A stretch of DNA of 64,000 nt, taken from contig NZ_OY762905.1 in the NCBI RefSeq assembly GCF_963666525.1, positions 4,221,001 through 4,285,000 of the forward strand, in the 5' to 3' direction. Shown in pieces: positions 37,474-47,102 of this stretch (position 1 is the stretch's first letter; the number at the start of each line of letters is the position of its first letter). Below the pieces are notes generated by a model that worked only from the letters and a program-made list of their open reading frames with translations, had not been told where the DNA came from and did not search any database. The position numbers were made by a program, and so were the translations under genes. The stretch is from an uncultured Cohaesibacter sp. (lineage in GTDB: Bacteria > Pseudomonadota > Alphaproteobacteria > Rhizobiales > Cohaesibacteraceae).

Positions 37474-38183
37474 CAGCTTCGTCTCACCCCTTTGCTGAAC
37501 CGCTTCTCGGCGGTGTGGAAACTGATGCTGGAGATGGTCGTGATCACCAGATAGAGAATGGCCGCCGCGAAATAGAAGTCAAACGGTTGGCGGGTGGATC
37601 CGGCACCGACCTGACTTTGCCTGAGCAGCTCGACAACGCCCGTGACGGACACCAGCGCCGACTCCTTCAGCACGATCTGCCAGACGTTGCCCAGCCCCGG
37701 CAGGGCATGGCGTAGGACCAGCGGTGCAACGATGCGGCGAAACCGCATCATCCGGGGCATGCCACAGGCAACCGCCGCCTCGATTTCACCCTTGGCAACG
37801 GCCCGGTAGGCGCCTCGGAATACTTCCGTATGCTGGGCGCCCGAGGTGATGCCGATGGCCATGGCACCGGCCACAAAGCCGGGCAGGCCGATGAAACCAT
37901 CCGAGCCGAACAGACGCCCCAGCCATGTGAGAAAGGCGCTGCCGCCGAAATAGAACAGATAGATGACCAGAAGGTCCGGAATGCCGCGCAGGACCGTGGT
38001 GTAGACATCGGCCAGCGCCCGCCAGAAGCGGTTGCCCGATATCTTGGCCCATGCGGCAAAGGCGCCAAAGATGGCGCCGATGGTAAAGCCGCAAAGCGCC
38101 AGCACCATGGTGACCAGAGCGCCCAGCAACATGAAGGCTCCCCAGCCGCCTTCGCCGAAGCCCATCAGTTGAAAGAAGTTCAC
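37473..38183 (-). CDS. Polar amino acid ABC transporter permease (HisQ-like)
   Basis: A 236-residue permease with about five membrane segments. Its EAA-type loop reads IEAAVACGMPRMMRFRRIV (near 132-150), followed by LVLRHALPGLGN. Together with the next gene product it forms the membrane channel of the importer. It is separated from the upstream M20 gene by 120 bp, so it may have its own promoter or be co-transcribed. Confidence 0.9.
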   Translation of the reverse strand: MNFFQLMGFGEGGWGAFMLLGALVTMVLALCGFTIGAIFGAFAAWAKISGNRFWRALADVYTTVLRGIPDLLVIYLFYFGGSAFLTWLGRLFGSDGFIGLPGFVAGAMAIGITSGAQHTEVFRGAYRAVAKGEIEAAVACGMPRMMRFRRIVAPLVLRHALPGLGNVWQIVLKESALVSVTGVVELLRQSQVGAGSTRQPFDFYFAAAILYLVITTISSISFHTAEKRFSKGVRRS

Positions 38184-38303
38184 GGGTTGCTTTCTCCTCG
38201 TCGGGACTGCACCGCCAAACAGCGCAATCGGGAAGTCAGGATTGACGGGGAGACCGGCCGGAGCCGGGATCCCGTCATCGGGTCCGTCTGTTGCTGGAAT
38301 TGC

Positions 38304-39725
38304 CTATTCTGCAGCGTCGGGAAGCTCCGGGTTGCAATAGTCAGGGATCGGGTTGATGAACGGGCGTCCGTTGAGCTTTTCGGCAAAGTCGGCCTTGGCC
38401 GCTTCGATCTTGGCCGGATCAAGGAAAAGCTCGCAGGCCGTTGCCGCCATCACCTTGGCGGTGTGTTCCATGCCTGCATGGGCTGCCGGGGTCTTGCCCT
38501 GCGCCACCAGTTGCCAGGAATGGCCCGGTGTGCCAACGGCATAGGTTGCACCGCGCATCTGGACGGTGGGCACAACCCAGCTCACGGTGCCCACATCGGT
38601 CGAACCGACATGGCGGCCATCGCCGGAATTGAGTGGCGTAATGCCCTCGCACAGCGGCTCGTCAAACCGGGGTTTGAGGCCGAAACGCTTGTAGGCGGCC
38701 TCGATATCCTCACGGGACAGCGTTGCCTGAATTTCGCGGGCAAAGGCCTTGTCTTCCTCGGTATACTGCGGCGGACCGAGGCGCTCCAGCATCTGGTGCA
38801 TAAGGGCTTCCAGCGGATCGTTGCCGATGAGGTTGCCATCACCGGAAACGATGGTGCTTTCCACCGAGGTTTCGGTCATCAGGGCCGCGCCGTCGGCGAT
38901 CTTCTTGACGCGCTCGACCAGAGCCTGCATGTCCGGCAATTCTCGATCCCGCACCAGATAGCGCACAACGGCGCGCGGCTGGACGACGTTCGGGGCGATG
39001 CCGCCACTGTCGATGACCGCATAGTGTACGCGAGCCGTCGAGGCCATGTGCTCACGCATATAGTTGACGCCGACACTCATCAGCTCCACCGCATCAAGGG
39101 CGCTTCGGCCGAGCTCCGGCGACGCGGCCGCATGAGAGGCGCGGCCAGTGAAGGTGAAGATCAGTTCATTGCAGGCCAGTGAAATGGGCTTGTTGACGCC
39201 TGCAAACGGGGCAGGGTGCCAGCAGATGGCCACATCGACATCATCGAACAGGCCTTCGCGCACCATGAAGCCCTTGGCCGAGCCACCTTCTTCCGCCGGG
39301 CAGCCATAATAGCGTACGCGCCCCTTGATGCCGTTTTCAGCCAGCCAGTCCTTGACGGCCGCCGCAGCCAGCATGGAACCGGCGCCGAGCAGGTTGTGAC
39401 CGCAGCCATGGCCGCTGCCACCTTCAACGATCTCGCGCCGTTCGGCAACGCCATGTTCCTGGCTGAGGCCGGGCAGGGCGTCATATTCCCCCAGAATGGC
39501 AATGACCGGCCCTTCATTTCCCGCTTCACCCATTACAGCAGTTGGCATACCAGCAACGCCCTCCAGGGTCCTGAAACCATGCTTCTTGAGCATGGCCAGA
39601 TGTTCCGCCGAGGAGCTGAATTCGTGGAAGTTCAATTCGGGAGTGTCCCAAACGCGATCGGACAGGCCGCGGAAGTCTTCGGACAGTTTGTCGACGCGAG
39701 ACCAGATTTCATCGCTGTTTTTCAT
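38304..39725 (-). CDS. AbgB-like M20-family amidohydrolase
   Basis: A 473-residue zinc-dependent hydrolase of the M20D group, close in layout to p-aminobenzoyl-glutamate hydrolase subunit B. Metal-site motifs: GSGHGCGHNLLG (near 103-114), CPAEEGGSAKGFM and GRASHAAASPELGRSAL, with GEYDALPGLSQ earlier. No signal peptide, so it acts in the cytoplasm. It cleaves an amide bond in an N-acyl or aryl-amino acid; the polar amino acid importer next door may bring that conjugate in. It is divergent from the GntR regulator. Confidence 0.87.
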   Translation of the reverse strand: MKNSDEIWSRVDKLSEDFRGLSDRVWDTPELNFHEFSSSAEHLAMLKKHGFRTLEGVAGMPTAVMGEAGNEGPVIAILGEYDALPGLSQEHGVAERREIVEGGSGHGCGHNLLGAGSMLAAAAVKDWLAENGIKGRVRYYGCPAEEGGSAKGFMVREGLFDDVDVAICWHPAPFAGVNKPISLACNELIFTFTGRASHAAASPELGRSALDAVELMSVGVNYMREHMASTARVHYAVIDSGGIAPNVVQPRAVVRYLVRDRELPDMQALVERVKKIADGAALMTETSVESTIVSGDGNLIGNDPLEALMHQMLERLGPPQYTEEDKAFAREIQATLSREDIEAAYKRFGLKPRFDEPLCEGITPLNSGDGRHVGSTDVGTVSWVVPTVQMRGATYAVGTPGHSWQLVAQGKTPAAHAGMEHTAKVMAATACELFLDPAKIEAAKADFAEKLNGRPFINPIPDYCNPELPDAAE

Positions 39726-39942
39726 TTGGGTCTTTCCTTCAGATTGCGACTTGGAGGGCTTGTTGGTTGTGTTTGCAAATTAAAATCTATTAAAACAATG
39801 AGATTAAAAGAATTTGCGGAATTGGTGCCAATATTGAGCACAATTTTTGGGGTTGCGCAATCTCTGTGCATGGTGAAAAATGAGGCAAGCGAGATTCTGA
39901 TGCATATATCGCCATTTGAGATGACGGGAGCGGTGGATAGTT
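39726..39942. promoter_or_regulatory. Divergent control region with a candidate GntR operator
   Basis: This AT-rich 217-bp region separates the amidohydrolase and GntR genes. It contains attggtgccaat at 39821-39832, a palindrome with 5-bp arms and a 2-bp centre that resembles FadR-family operators (TTGGT..CCAA). A 7-bp inverted repeat (gcaaatt 39775-39781, aatttgc 39811-39817) overlaps the same interval. Confidence 0.45.
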
Positions 39943-40560
39943 TTGCGGAGAAGAAAACCCAACAAGGACCTGTCCGACCTTTTGGCGGCCGACATACGGG
40001 CGGGTGTCTACTCTCCCGGAAGCTGGCTCAAGCAGATTGATCTGCAACGCCGCTATGATGCCAGCCGGTCCGAGATCAGGAAATCGCTTGAAACGCTCTT
40101 CACCAAACGGATCATCCGCTATGAGCCGAATCGCGGCTATTACGTTCACCGCGAGGACGGCGCCGCAACGGACGAAATTCGTGACATCCGCATAATGCTG
40201 GAGACGTCAGCCGCCGAGGTGATGGTCAAGAAGGTGCAACAGGACCAGATCGACGGTCTTTACACCTTGGCCCAGCGATTCATCGATCAGATCCGCAGCG
40301 AAAGGGTCATGGAGATCTATGAGACCAACATCGCCTTTCACACGGCTCTTCTGGCGACGTCGGGCAATGCCAGTCTGGTAGATCTCATTTCCGAGTTGCG
40401 GCTGAGGACACCGCCCGCCCCGGCCTCTCAATGGTCTAGCTACGCAAGGATCGAGAAATCGGGTCAGGAGCATTTTGCCATGGTTGACGCTCTGGCCGAC
40501 AAGGACGCAGCAAGGCTCAAGGCCGTTATTCGCGCCCACATCGCCCAATCGGATAACTGA
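39943..40560 (+). CDS. GntR-family transcriptional regulator (FCD type)
   Basis: A 205-residue regulator with a winged helix-turn-helix at residues 10-65 (DIRAGVYSPGSWLKQIDLQ, then RSEIRKSLETLFTKRII) and an all-helical FCD effector domain (about 75-200) that includes HTALLATSGNASL and HFAMVDALADKD. I read the start as TTG at 39943, five bases after ggtgga; no good ATG is available. It is divergent from the amidohydrolase and amino acid importer genes and most likely represses them until an acidic ligand binds. Confidence 0.84.
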   Translation: MRRRKPNKDLSDLLAADIRAGVYSPGSWLKQIDLQRRYDASRSEIRKSLETLFTKRIIRYEPNRGYYVHREDGAATDEIRDIRIMLETSAAEVMVKKVQQDQIDGLYTLAQRFIDQIRSERVMEIYETNIAFHTALLATSGNASLVDLISELRLRTPPAPASQWSSYARIEKSGQEHFAMVDALADKDAARLKAVIRAHIAQSDN

Positions 40561-40672
40561 GAACCAAACAACCAAGAGCCGGAAGGCTCGGGCTACGGAA
40601 TGCAGGTCACAGCTACGTCCGGTTCTCGGAGCGACAAGCCCCCTTTCCGGTGAGGGAAAGAGGGCTCCGTGT

Positions 40673-40708
40673 GCGCCATGGACGTTCCACCCGTAAGATC
40701 CATGGCGC
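40673..40708. terminator. Inverted repeat between convergent genes
   Basis: A perfect 10-bp stem (gcgccatgga at 40673-40682, tccatggcgc at 40699-40708) with a 16-nt loop lies in the 192-bp gap between the convergent GntR and FAD dehydrogenase genes. No T tract follows, so termination strength is uncertain. Confidence 0.45.
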
Positions 40709-40752
40709 CGGTGGCCACCACCGTGTGGTCCACAAATGGGGTCAAGGAGTGC

Positions 40753-43719
40753 CTATTCTCTCAGGGCCTGCAATAGAATTTCGGCGCTGTGCAGCGCTTC
40801 TCGCTGGGCACCATCCTTGATTTGATGACGACAGCTTGTGCCCGATGCGGCAATGATCGTCCCTGCGTCGGCGGCTCGAACGGCAGGCAACAGCACCTGT
40901 TCGGCGATCGTCATCGAAAGGGCGTGGTGCTCCTTTTCATAGCCGAAGGCCCCCGCCATGCCGCAGCAGCTGCTCGGGATTTCGCTGACGTGGTAGTTCT
41001 TCGGCAGAGACAGGACCTTGACCACCAGATCGCTTGAAGACAGGGACTTCTGGTGGCAGTGGACATGCACCCGGACGTTTCTTGCCGCATCGGTGAACTG
41101 GTCCGGCCTGATGTGTCCGGAGTCCATTTCGCGGGCAATGAATTCTTCGAACATCAGGCTGTTCCTTGCGAGGTCTTTGGCCTTGTCCCGCAAGGGCGCG
41201 TCGACGAGATCAGGATATTCATCCTTGAAACAGGCGATGGTTGAGGGTTCGACGGCGATCATCGGCGCAACAGCAGTTACCGCATCAGCAAAGGCTGCGA
41301 CATTGCTGTTGGCAAAGCTTTTGGCGCGTTTGACAAACCCCTGAGAAAGAGACGACCGCCCACTCTCCTCGTTTCGGAGAAGGACAACCTCGTAGCCGAG
41401 GCGGGTGAGGAGTTGGGCGGTCGCCATTCCAATGTGAGCGTCATTCACATTGGTAAACTCGTCACAGAACAGATGGACCTTGCGCATCGCCTTCGCGGTT
41501 ACCGGCATCTGCCTGCCATATTGCTTCTCGAACGTCAGGCGGCACAGGGCAGGCATGCTCCGGTCCAGCGCGAAACCTGCAGCCAGCTTGACCGGGACCG
41601 ACAGAATGCGATTGCCCATGAACAGATTGTAAAGCGGCGCGAAGGGCGTGGCCAAACCCATCAGGGTGGTGAAATGGGCCACCAGCCAAGGGCGCAACCC
41701 ACTGCCGTGCAGGTCGAAATAATGCTGCAGGAATTCCGCCTTCATCCGCGCCATGTCGACGCCAGCCGGACATTCACTCTTGCAACCCTTGCAGGACAGG
41801 CACAGATCGAGAATGTCCCTGATCTCGCGATGATCATAGCGGTTGGCCTTGTCGGTGCGTGACAGGAAGGCGCGCAGGATGTTGGCGCGTGCCCGGGTGG
41901 AATCCTTTTCCTCCCGGGTGCCCATGTAGCTTGGGCACATCAGGCCGGAGGTAACCTTCTTGCATTCCCCGATACCAGAGCAGCGTTCCACCGCACGCAT
42001 CAGGCCCATGTCCTTGTCCCAGTTGAAATAGGTGGGCAGGTCCGGTGTCTCCTCGCCAGGCGTATAGCGCAACGAGGTGTCCATTGGCGGGGCATCGACG
42101 ATTTTGTTGGGGTTGAAGATGTGGCAGGCGTCGAAGGACGACTTGATGCGCTTGCAGAGCTGATAGTTTTGCTCGCCCAGAAGTTCGGGCAGAAACTCGG
42201 CTCTCAGCCGCCCGTCACCATGTTCACCCGACAGGGAACCGCGGAAGCGCTTGACGAGCTTTGCCACCTGTTCCAGCACGGATCGGACCGAGGCGATGCC
42301 CTCCCGGGTCTTGTGATTGACAAACAGGATGGTATGCAGCTCGCCGTCACCCGCATGGGCCGAGTGGGTGAACTGCACGCCTTCGCGATGTAGGATGCGT
42401 TCAAGCTCGGTCACATAGGCCGGCTGGTCGTCGACATCCACGGCACAGTCCTCGATGGCCTCGAAGGGTTTGACATCTCCGGGCTTGGAACTGTTGATGC
42501 CTCCCAGATCACGCCTCAACTGCCAGATCTTGTCGACATCCTCGCCAAAGAACAATGGCCAGGCATAGCCCATGTTCTTGTCCTTCAACTCGGCAATCAG
42601 AGCGGCTGCCCGTTGTTCCACGGCCTCCCTGGTCTCGTCGGCAAGTTCCACCACGATGATCGATTCTGGCGCGCCGATGATCCACTGGCTGCAGCGGGCT
42701 ACGGTGTTGAACTTGTTGACCTTGTTGTTTTCCATCGCCTGCTGCACATGGAAGGCTCCGATCAGCTCGCAACTGGTGGGCTTGTATTTGAGCGCCACGA
42801 GGGTAGCCTCAAGTGACTCGATGGAATCGTGGAAATGCATGGCAACACAGCCGATGACCGGGGGCAGGGGCTCGACAAGATTGAGCGTCGCTTCGGTGAG
42901 GACACAGAGCGTTCCTTCTGATCCGGCAATCAGCTTGCACATGTTGAAGTCCGGCCCGCCTTCGGTAAAGACATTGGACCGGGCCAGAAGATCCAGCGCA
43001 TAGCCGTTGTTGCGCCGACGGATCGAAGCCTTGGGATAGCCATGCTCCAGTTCCCTGCGGGTCTCGTCACTTTTGAGTTCCTGATAGAGTGTCTCGTAGA
43101 GCGAGCCTTCCAGCGTGTCCTGCGCGCGCTTGGCGTGGAAGGCATCCGGAGTGAGGGCCTTGAACAGCGCCTCGCTCCCATCGGCCAGAATGGCGCGGCA
43201 GGACAGAAGATGGTCGCGCGTCGAGCCCCAGACGATGGAATGCATGCCACAGGAGTTGTTGCCGATCATGCCGCCGATGACGGCCCGGTTGGCGGTGCTG
43301 GTTTCCGGTCCAAACAGCAGGCCATGGGGCGCCAGCCAGTCATTGAGGCTATTGCGAATGACGCTCGGTTCAACCGTGACCCATTTCTCCTCTTTGCTGA
43401 AGTCCAGGATCCGGTTGAACCGGCGCATGTCAAGAACCAGACCGCCGCCGACCACTTGACCGGCCAACGACGTTCCTGCGCCGCGCGGGATCAGCGGCAG
43501 CTTGTGGTCCTGACAGAAGCGTATAATTGTGACAAGGTCCTCCTTGTCTTCGGGCGTGACCACGCCGATCGGCATCTGCTGATAGGCCGAAGCATCGCTG
43601 GCAAAGATTGTCCGGCTTACTTCGTCGCTTCTGACACTCCCCTTGATGCCGCGGGCAAGGCTGTCCAGAAGCGAAGGGAGCGCCTTGAAATATTCGGGAT
43701 CGGGTATCTGCAAATTCAT
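40753..43719 (-). CDS. FAD-linked 2-hydroxyacid dehydrogenase with Fe-S and CCG domains (YdiJ-like)
   Basis: A 988-residue fusion. Residues about 40-210 bind FAD (PRGAGTSLAGQVVGGGLVLD), 220-500 are the FAD-oxidase C domain (SGEHGDGRLRAEF), 580-680 carry two cysteine clusters (CSGIGECKK and CLSCKGCKSECPAG), and the C-terminal part ends in a CCG-type domain (PSSCCGMAGAFGYE). This matches GlcD-GlpC-type fusions such as YdiJ, which oxidise D-2-hydroxyacids and pass electrons to the membrane. It is the last gene of the TRAP operon on this strand, behind a hairpin. The substrate is not identifiable; a 2-hydroxyacid feeding the DHDPS-like lyase would fit. Confidence 0.88.
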   Translation of the reverse strand: MNLQIPDPEYFKALPSLLDSLARGIKGSVRSDEVSRTIFASDASAYQQMPIGVVTPEDKEDLVTIIRFCQDHKLPLIPRGAGTSLAGQVVGGGLVLDMRRFNRILDFSKEEKWVTVEPSVIRNSLNDWLAPHGLLFGPETSTANRAVIGGMIGNNSCGMHSIVWGSTRDHLLSCRAILADGSEALFKALTPDAFHAKRAQDTLEGSLYETLYQELKSDETRRELEHGYPKASIRRRNNGYALDLLARSNVFTEGGPDFNMCKLIAGSEGTLCVLTEATLNLVEPLPPVIGCVAMHFHDSIESLEATLVALKYKPTSCELIGAFHVQQAMENNKVNKFNTVARCSQWIIGAPESIIVVELADETREAVEQRAAALIAELKDKNMGYAWPLFFGEDVDKIWQLRRDLGGINSSKPGDVKPFEAIEDCAVDVDDQPAYVTELERILHREGVQFTHSAHAGDGELHTILFVNHKTREGIASVRSVLEQVAKLVKRFRGSLSGEHGDGRLRAEFLPELLGEQNYQLCKRIKSSFDACHIFNPNKIVDAPPMDTSLRYTPGEETPDLPTYFNWDKDMGLMRAVERCSGIGECKKVTSGLMCPSYMGTREEKDSTRARANILRAFLSRTDKANRYDHREIRDILDLCLSCKGCKSECPAGVDMARMKAEFLQHYFDLHGSGLRPWLVAHFTTLMGLATPFAPLYNLFMGNRILSVPVKLAAGFALDRSMPALCRLTFEKQYGRQMPVTAKAMRKVHLFCDEFTNVNDAHIGMATAQLLTRLGYEVVLLRNEESGRSSLSQGFVKRAKSFANSNVAAFADAVTAVAPMIAVEPSTIACFKDEYPDLVDAPLRDKAKDLARNSLMFEEFIAREMDSGHIRPDQFTDAARNVRVHVHCHQKSLSSSDLVVKVLSLPKNYHVSEIPSSCCGMAGAFGYEKEHHALSMTIAEQVLLPAVRAADAGTIIAASGTSCRHQIKDGAQREALHSAEILLQALRE

Positions 43720-43781
43720 TTTTTTTCTCCATCATGATGGAATGCAAACCGGGGATCGGGCCGGATGATGCCACCCGGCCA

Positions 43782-43806
43782 ACCGGTCCGGAGAAGCCGG
43801 ACCGGT
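43782..43806 (-). other. Stem-loop between TRAP large permease and FAD dehydrogenase genes
   Basis: A perfect 10-bp GC-rich stem (accggtccgg at 43782-43791, ccggaccggt at 43797-43806) with a 5-nt loop. It lacks a T tract on the minus strand and is probably an attenuator or mRNA end point within the operon. Confidence 0.55.
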
Positions 43807-43822
43807 CGGGTATGCAGTGCCG

Positions 43823-45106
43823 TCACGGGTAGAGGAGATTGGGCAGGAACAGGATGATCTGCGGCAGGAACACAAGGATCACCTGAATGATCAGCATGCT
43901 GGCGACAAAGGGCAGGATCGACTTGGCCAGATCTATGAGCCGTGTGCCGCTGATCGATTTGGCGATGAAGACATTGACCCCCACCGGCGGCGTGATCAGG
44001 CCGAGTTCTGTACCCACCACAAGAATGATGCCGAAGTGATAGGGGTTGATGCCCAGTTTCACCAGCACCGGCAGCAGCAGCGGAGTGTAGATAAGGATCT
44101 GCGCAGTCGTGTCCATGAACATGCCCGTCACGGTGATCATCACCACGAAGAACAGCAGGATGACCGTGCCATTGTCGGTGATCTGCAGGATCAGTTCCGC
44201 TACCTGATTGGGCACCTGGGCAATGGTCAGATAGCGGGCAAAGGCCATGGCAAAGCCCAGAATGATCATCACCGAGCCGGTCGTCATGGCTGAGCGGGAA
44301 GTGATCTCATAGAGATCACGGAACTTCATGTCCCGGTAGATGAAAAGACTGACGATCAGTGCGTAGACAACGGTGATGCAGGCCGCTTCCGTCGGCGTGA
44401 AGACGCCCGAATAGATGCCGCCAAGAACCACAAACGGGGTGAGCAGAGCCCATTTGCCCGCCCAGGCAGTCTGAGCCACCCGACACCAGGAAAACGGTTG
44501 GTCTGATCCATGGTAGCCGCGTTTCCAGGAGATGAAAACGGCTACCAGGATCAGCCCCGCGCCAATCAGGAAGCCGGGAACAATGCCTGCCACGAACATC
44601 TGGCCGATGGAAAGGTCGGCGCTGATGGCATAGATGATCATCGGGATCGAGGGCGGGATCATGATGCCGAGCGAGCCAGCGCAGGCCGTAAGGCCGCCGG
44701 AAAACTCGGCGCCATAGCCGCGTCGGATCATCGATGGGATCATCATCGCACCAATGGCAGCTACCGTTGCTGGCGACGAGCCGGAAATGGAGGCAAAGAA
44801 CATGCAGGCCAGCACGGTGACAACGGCAAGCCCGCCGGTCACGCGACCCACAAGGCTCGAGGCAAAATCGACGATCCTCTGGGAAAGCCCGCCGACCTCC
44901 ATGACATAGCCCGCCATGATGAACAGCGGAATGGCCAGAAAGACAAAACTGTCGAGCGCCGAAAAGGCGATGTGCGAGAGAAAACTGAAGGGAATATCGG
45001 TCATCATCAGCGCGATGGCTGTCGAGATGCCGATGGAGATGGCGATGGGCATTCCAAGAAACAAAAGCAGGAAGAATGCCGCAAACATGACGACTGTACC
45101 GCTCAT
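43823..45106 (-). CDS. dctM: TRAP transporter large permease (DctM family)
   Basis: Large TRAP membrane subunit, 427 residues and about 12 hydrophobic segments, that catalyses sodium-coupled uptake of the ligand delivered by the binding protein. Family blocks: FLGMPIAISIGIST near the start, GSSPATVAAIGAMMIP near 130, GSLGIMIPPSIPMIIYA near 157 and TPPVGVNVFIAKSISG near 365. The start is ATG 45106, with aggag about eight bases upstream; the frame extends further without support. Confidence 0.92.
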   Translation of the reverse strand: MSGTVVMFAAFFLLLFLGMPIAISIGISTAIALMMTDIPFSFLSHIAFSALDSFVFLAIPLFIMAGYVMEVGGLSQRIVDFASSLVGRVTGGLAVVTVLACMFFASISGSSPATVAAIGAMMIPSMIRRGYGAEFSGGLTACAGSLGIMIPPSIPMIIYAISADLSIGQMFVAGIVPGFLIGAGLILVAVFISWKRGYHGSDQPFSWCRVAQTAWAGKWALLTPFVVLGGIYSGVFTPTEAACITVVYALIVSLFIYRDMKFRDLYEITSRSAMTTGSVMIILGFAMAFARYLTIAQVPNQVAELILQITDNGTVILLFFVVMITVTGMFMDTTAQILIYTPLLLPVLVKLGINPYHFGIILVVGTELGLITPPVGVNVFIAKSISGTRLIDLAKSILPFVASMLIIQVILVFLPQIILFLPNLLYP

Positions 45107-45120
45107 TTCTGCATTCTCCT

Positions 45121-45615
45121 TTAAAGATGTTCTTGTTTGGCCGCCCAGAGCTGATGGCGGACGACCAGGCGCTGGATGAGCCGCAGGGTCATGAGGGCAA
45201 AGGTGAAGGGAATGATGCTGTAGACCCAACCATAGGGCCAATCGAGGGCTGGCGTGGTCTTGCCGATCATCAGGGCATCTTCTGCAATGGCAACAGCATG
45301 CCAGCCGACAGCGAAGATGAACACCGTCCAGACAAGGTCGAGCGCCTGATCCAGCCAGTATTTGCCGCGCCCCACAACAAACAGATCGATGATTTCCACC
45401 CTCACATGCGCTCCTTTCTGGATGCAGAGGCTGCAGGAGATATAAACGAGCAGGATGAAGTCATAGTTTGCCAGCTCTTCCGTCCAGGAGAGCGAAAAAT
45501 TGATGACGAACCGAAAGGCGACCTGCATGAAACAAAGGATGACCAGGAGCGAGAACAGAATGACGCTCATGACCTCCTCGAATTTTTCGGAATATTGAAG
45601 CAGTTTTCGCAACAT
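45121..45615 (-). CDS. dctQ: TRAP transporter small permease (DctQ family)
   Basis: Small TRAP membrane subunit of about 164 residues with four hydrophobic segments (near 13-33, 48-66, 88-108 and 128-148). The block FSLSWTEELANYDFILLVYI carries the conserved W-x-E-E pattern of DctQ. The ATG at 45615 lies in a purine-rich leader (ggaggaggtggcaggtc). It sits between dctP and dctM. Confidence 0.88.
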   Translation of the reverse strand: MLRKLLQYSEKFEEVMSVILFSLLVILCFMQVAFRFVINFSLSWTEELANYDFILLVYISCSLCIQKGAHVRVEIIDLFVVGRGKYWLDQALDLVWTVFIFAVGWHAVAIAEDALMIGKTTPALDWPYGWVYSIIPFTFALMTLRLIQRLVVRHQLWAAKQEHL

Positions 45616-45807
45616 GACCTGCCACCTCCTCCAGGGCAGACATTCACTTGCCTTGCCGGTCACCTGCAGCCATCTGTCCGGGAACCGGCACCGAACCGTT
45701 GCGCTGTCTCAAGCGGCCCTCCGGGAAACGGTGAGAAGCGGCGCACTCGCGTGACAGCCTTCCTCAACAAACCCGGGTGTTCGAAAACACGGTTCGGAGG
45801 CGAATTT

Positions 45808-45850
45808 CTCCTCTCTCCAGGTGGTGGATCAGACCGGAGGGAGAGAGGAG
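45808..45850 (-). other. Stem-loop between dctP and dctQ
   Basis: A perfect 11-bp inverted repeat (ctcctctctcc at 45808-45818, ggagagaggag at 45840-45850) with a 21-nt loop lies 14 bp beyond the dctP stop on the minus strand. It probably protects the dctP mRNA or limits read-through into the membrane genes. Confidence 0.55.
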
Positions 45851-45864
45851 TTTCTCGTCAGACT

Positions 45865-46875
45865 TTATTCTTCGGAGACTTTCTTGATCTCTGCGATCAG
45901 TGCGTCATACATCGGAGCGGAAATGTCCTTGCCGTGCTTTTCGATGACAGGCAGGGCAGCTGCCCGCATTTCGGCGAGATTTTCCTTGGAGATTTCCGTG
46001 TAGGTGACGCCAGTGTCGATCAGGGACTGCAGGGCTTCCTTCTCGGCCTTGGCCGAAGCCTCATGCTCGTATTCAGCAAAGATCTTGGCGCCTTCATCGA
46101 CGATCTTCTGCTGGTCGGCGCTCAGCTTGTCATAGTAGCTCTTGCCGATGACCAGAACGTCCCAGGAGTGCATGTGACCGCTGTTGGAAAGATAAGGCTG
46201 CACTTCATAGAAACGGGACAGCAGAATCGTTGCATAGGGGTTTTCCTGCCCGTCGATGGTGCCGGTCTGAAGTGCCGAGAAGACTTCGCCAAAGCTCATC
46301 GGGGTCGGGTTGGTGCCGAGCGCGCGGAAGACGTCGAGAATGACCGGGTTCTGCATGACACGAATCTTGAGACCCTTGAGATCGGCCAGGGACGTGATCG
46401 GATGGACGCGGTTGGTCAGATGCCGGACACCGAAGTTGCCGATGGCCAGACCGTGGATGCCGACCGGATCAAGCATGTCCATCAGCTGGCGAGCCCAGGG
46501 GCTGCGGGCCACTTTTGCCGAAATTTCCTTGCTCGGGAAAATGTAGGGCAGATCTGGCAGGCGGAATTCTTTTACATAGTTGCCGAGCACCGAGGGGGTC
46601 GGGACCACCATTTGCACCGTGCCCAGCTTGATGGCTTCGAGCACTTCAAGGTCACCGCCTAGCATGGCGTTTGGAAAGATCTGCACCTCGATGTCGCCGC
46701 CGGACTTGTCTTCGACATATTTCTTGAATTCGGTCAATGCTTTGTATTGATAATGCTGTTCTGAAATACCCGTGCTGACCTTGATGGTCTTGCTGGCTGC
46801 CTCGGCCTGTCCACCGGCGATGGTCATGGCTGCTGCAAACAGGAGCGCGTGAGCCGTTTTTGCAATGAAATTCAT
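45865..46875 (-). CDS. dctP: TRAP transporter substrate-binding protein (DctP family)
   Basis: A 336-residue periplasmic receptor with a signal peptide (about residues 1-26, ending QAEA). The DctP signature DLKGLKIRVMQNPV includes the arginine that binds the ligand carboxylate; the downstream block MSFGEVFSALQTGTIDGQENPY is equally typical. I chose the ATG at 46875, seven bases after gagga. It probably binds a hydroxy or keto acid that the neighbouring lyase and dehydrogenase degrade. Confidence 0.92.
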   Translation of the reverse strand: MNFIAKTAHALLFAAAMTIAGGQAEAASKTIKVSTGISEQHYQYKALTEFKKYVEDKSGGDIEVQIFPNAMLGGDLEVLEAIKLGTVQMVVPTPSVLGNYVKEFRLPDLPYIFPSKEISAKVARSPWARQLMDMLDPVGIHGLAIGNFGVRHLTNRVHPITSLADLKGLKIRVMQNPVILDVFRALGTNPTPMSFGEVFSALQTGTIDGQENPYATILLSRFYEVQPYLSNSGHMHSWDVLVIGKSYYDKLSADQQKIVDEGAKIFAEYEHEASAKAEKEALQSLIDTGVTYTEISKENLAEMRAAALPVIEKHGKDISAPMYDALIAEIKKVSEE

Positions 46876-46988
46876 GCCTTCCTCCACTTTTGCTGGTTAT
46901 TCGGCACGGTGTCCTCATCACCGCGTTTTCAATCCTGTTCCAGCTTCCATTTCCTCCCAAAGCAGGCGCACGGATTGACCGAATTGCG

Positions 46989-47048
46989 AAAAACCCCTCG
47001 ATCGGTTGCCATCCAGACACGGCCGGAATGGCAACCTGCTCGGAGGGG
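46989..47048 (-). terminator. Terminator between DHDPS-like gene and dctP
   Basis: On the minus strand a two-part stem (6 bp at 46994-46999/47043-47048 and 9 bp, ggttgccat at 47004-47012 with atggcaacc at 47028-47036) is followed by five T (46993-46989). This is a good intrinsic terminator, so dctPQM may depend on partial read-through or its own promoter. Confidence 0.72.
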
Positions 47049-47102
47049 AGCTAATCATCCCGGCGATAGTGATGTCGACTATCCCCGGGAAGGGGGCGAG
47101 AC

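Noticed and set aside
37830..39182. Open frame of 450 codons opposite a permease and the amidohydrolase
   Set aside because: It crosses the gap between two supported genes on the other strand and has no family signature.
45127..46662. Open frame of 511 codons opposite dctP/dctQ
   Set aside because: It spans two real genes and the hairpin between them on the other strand, and no domain is recognisable.
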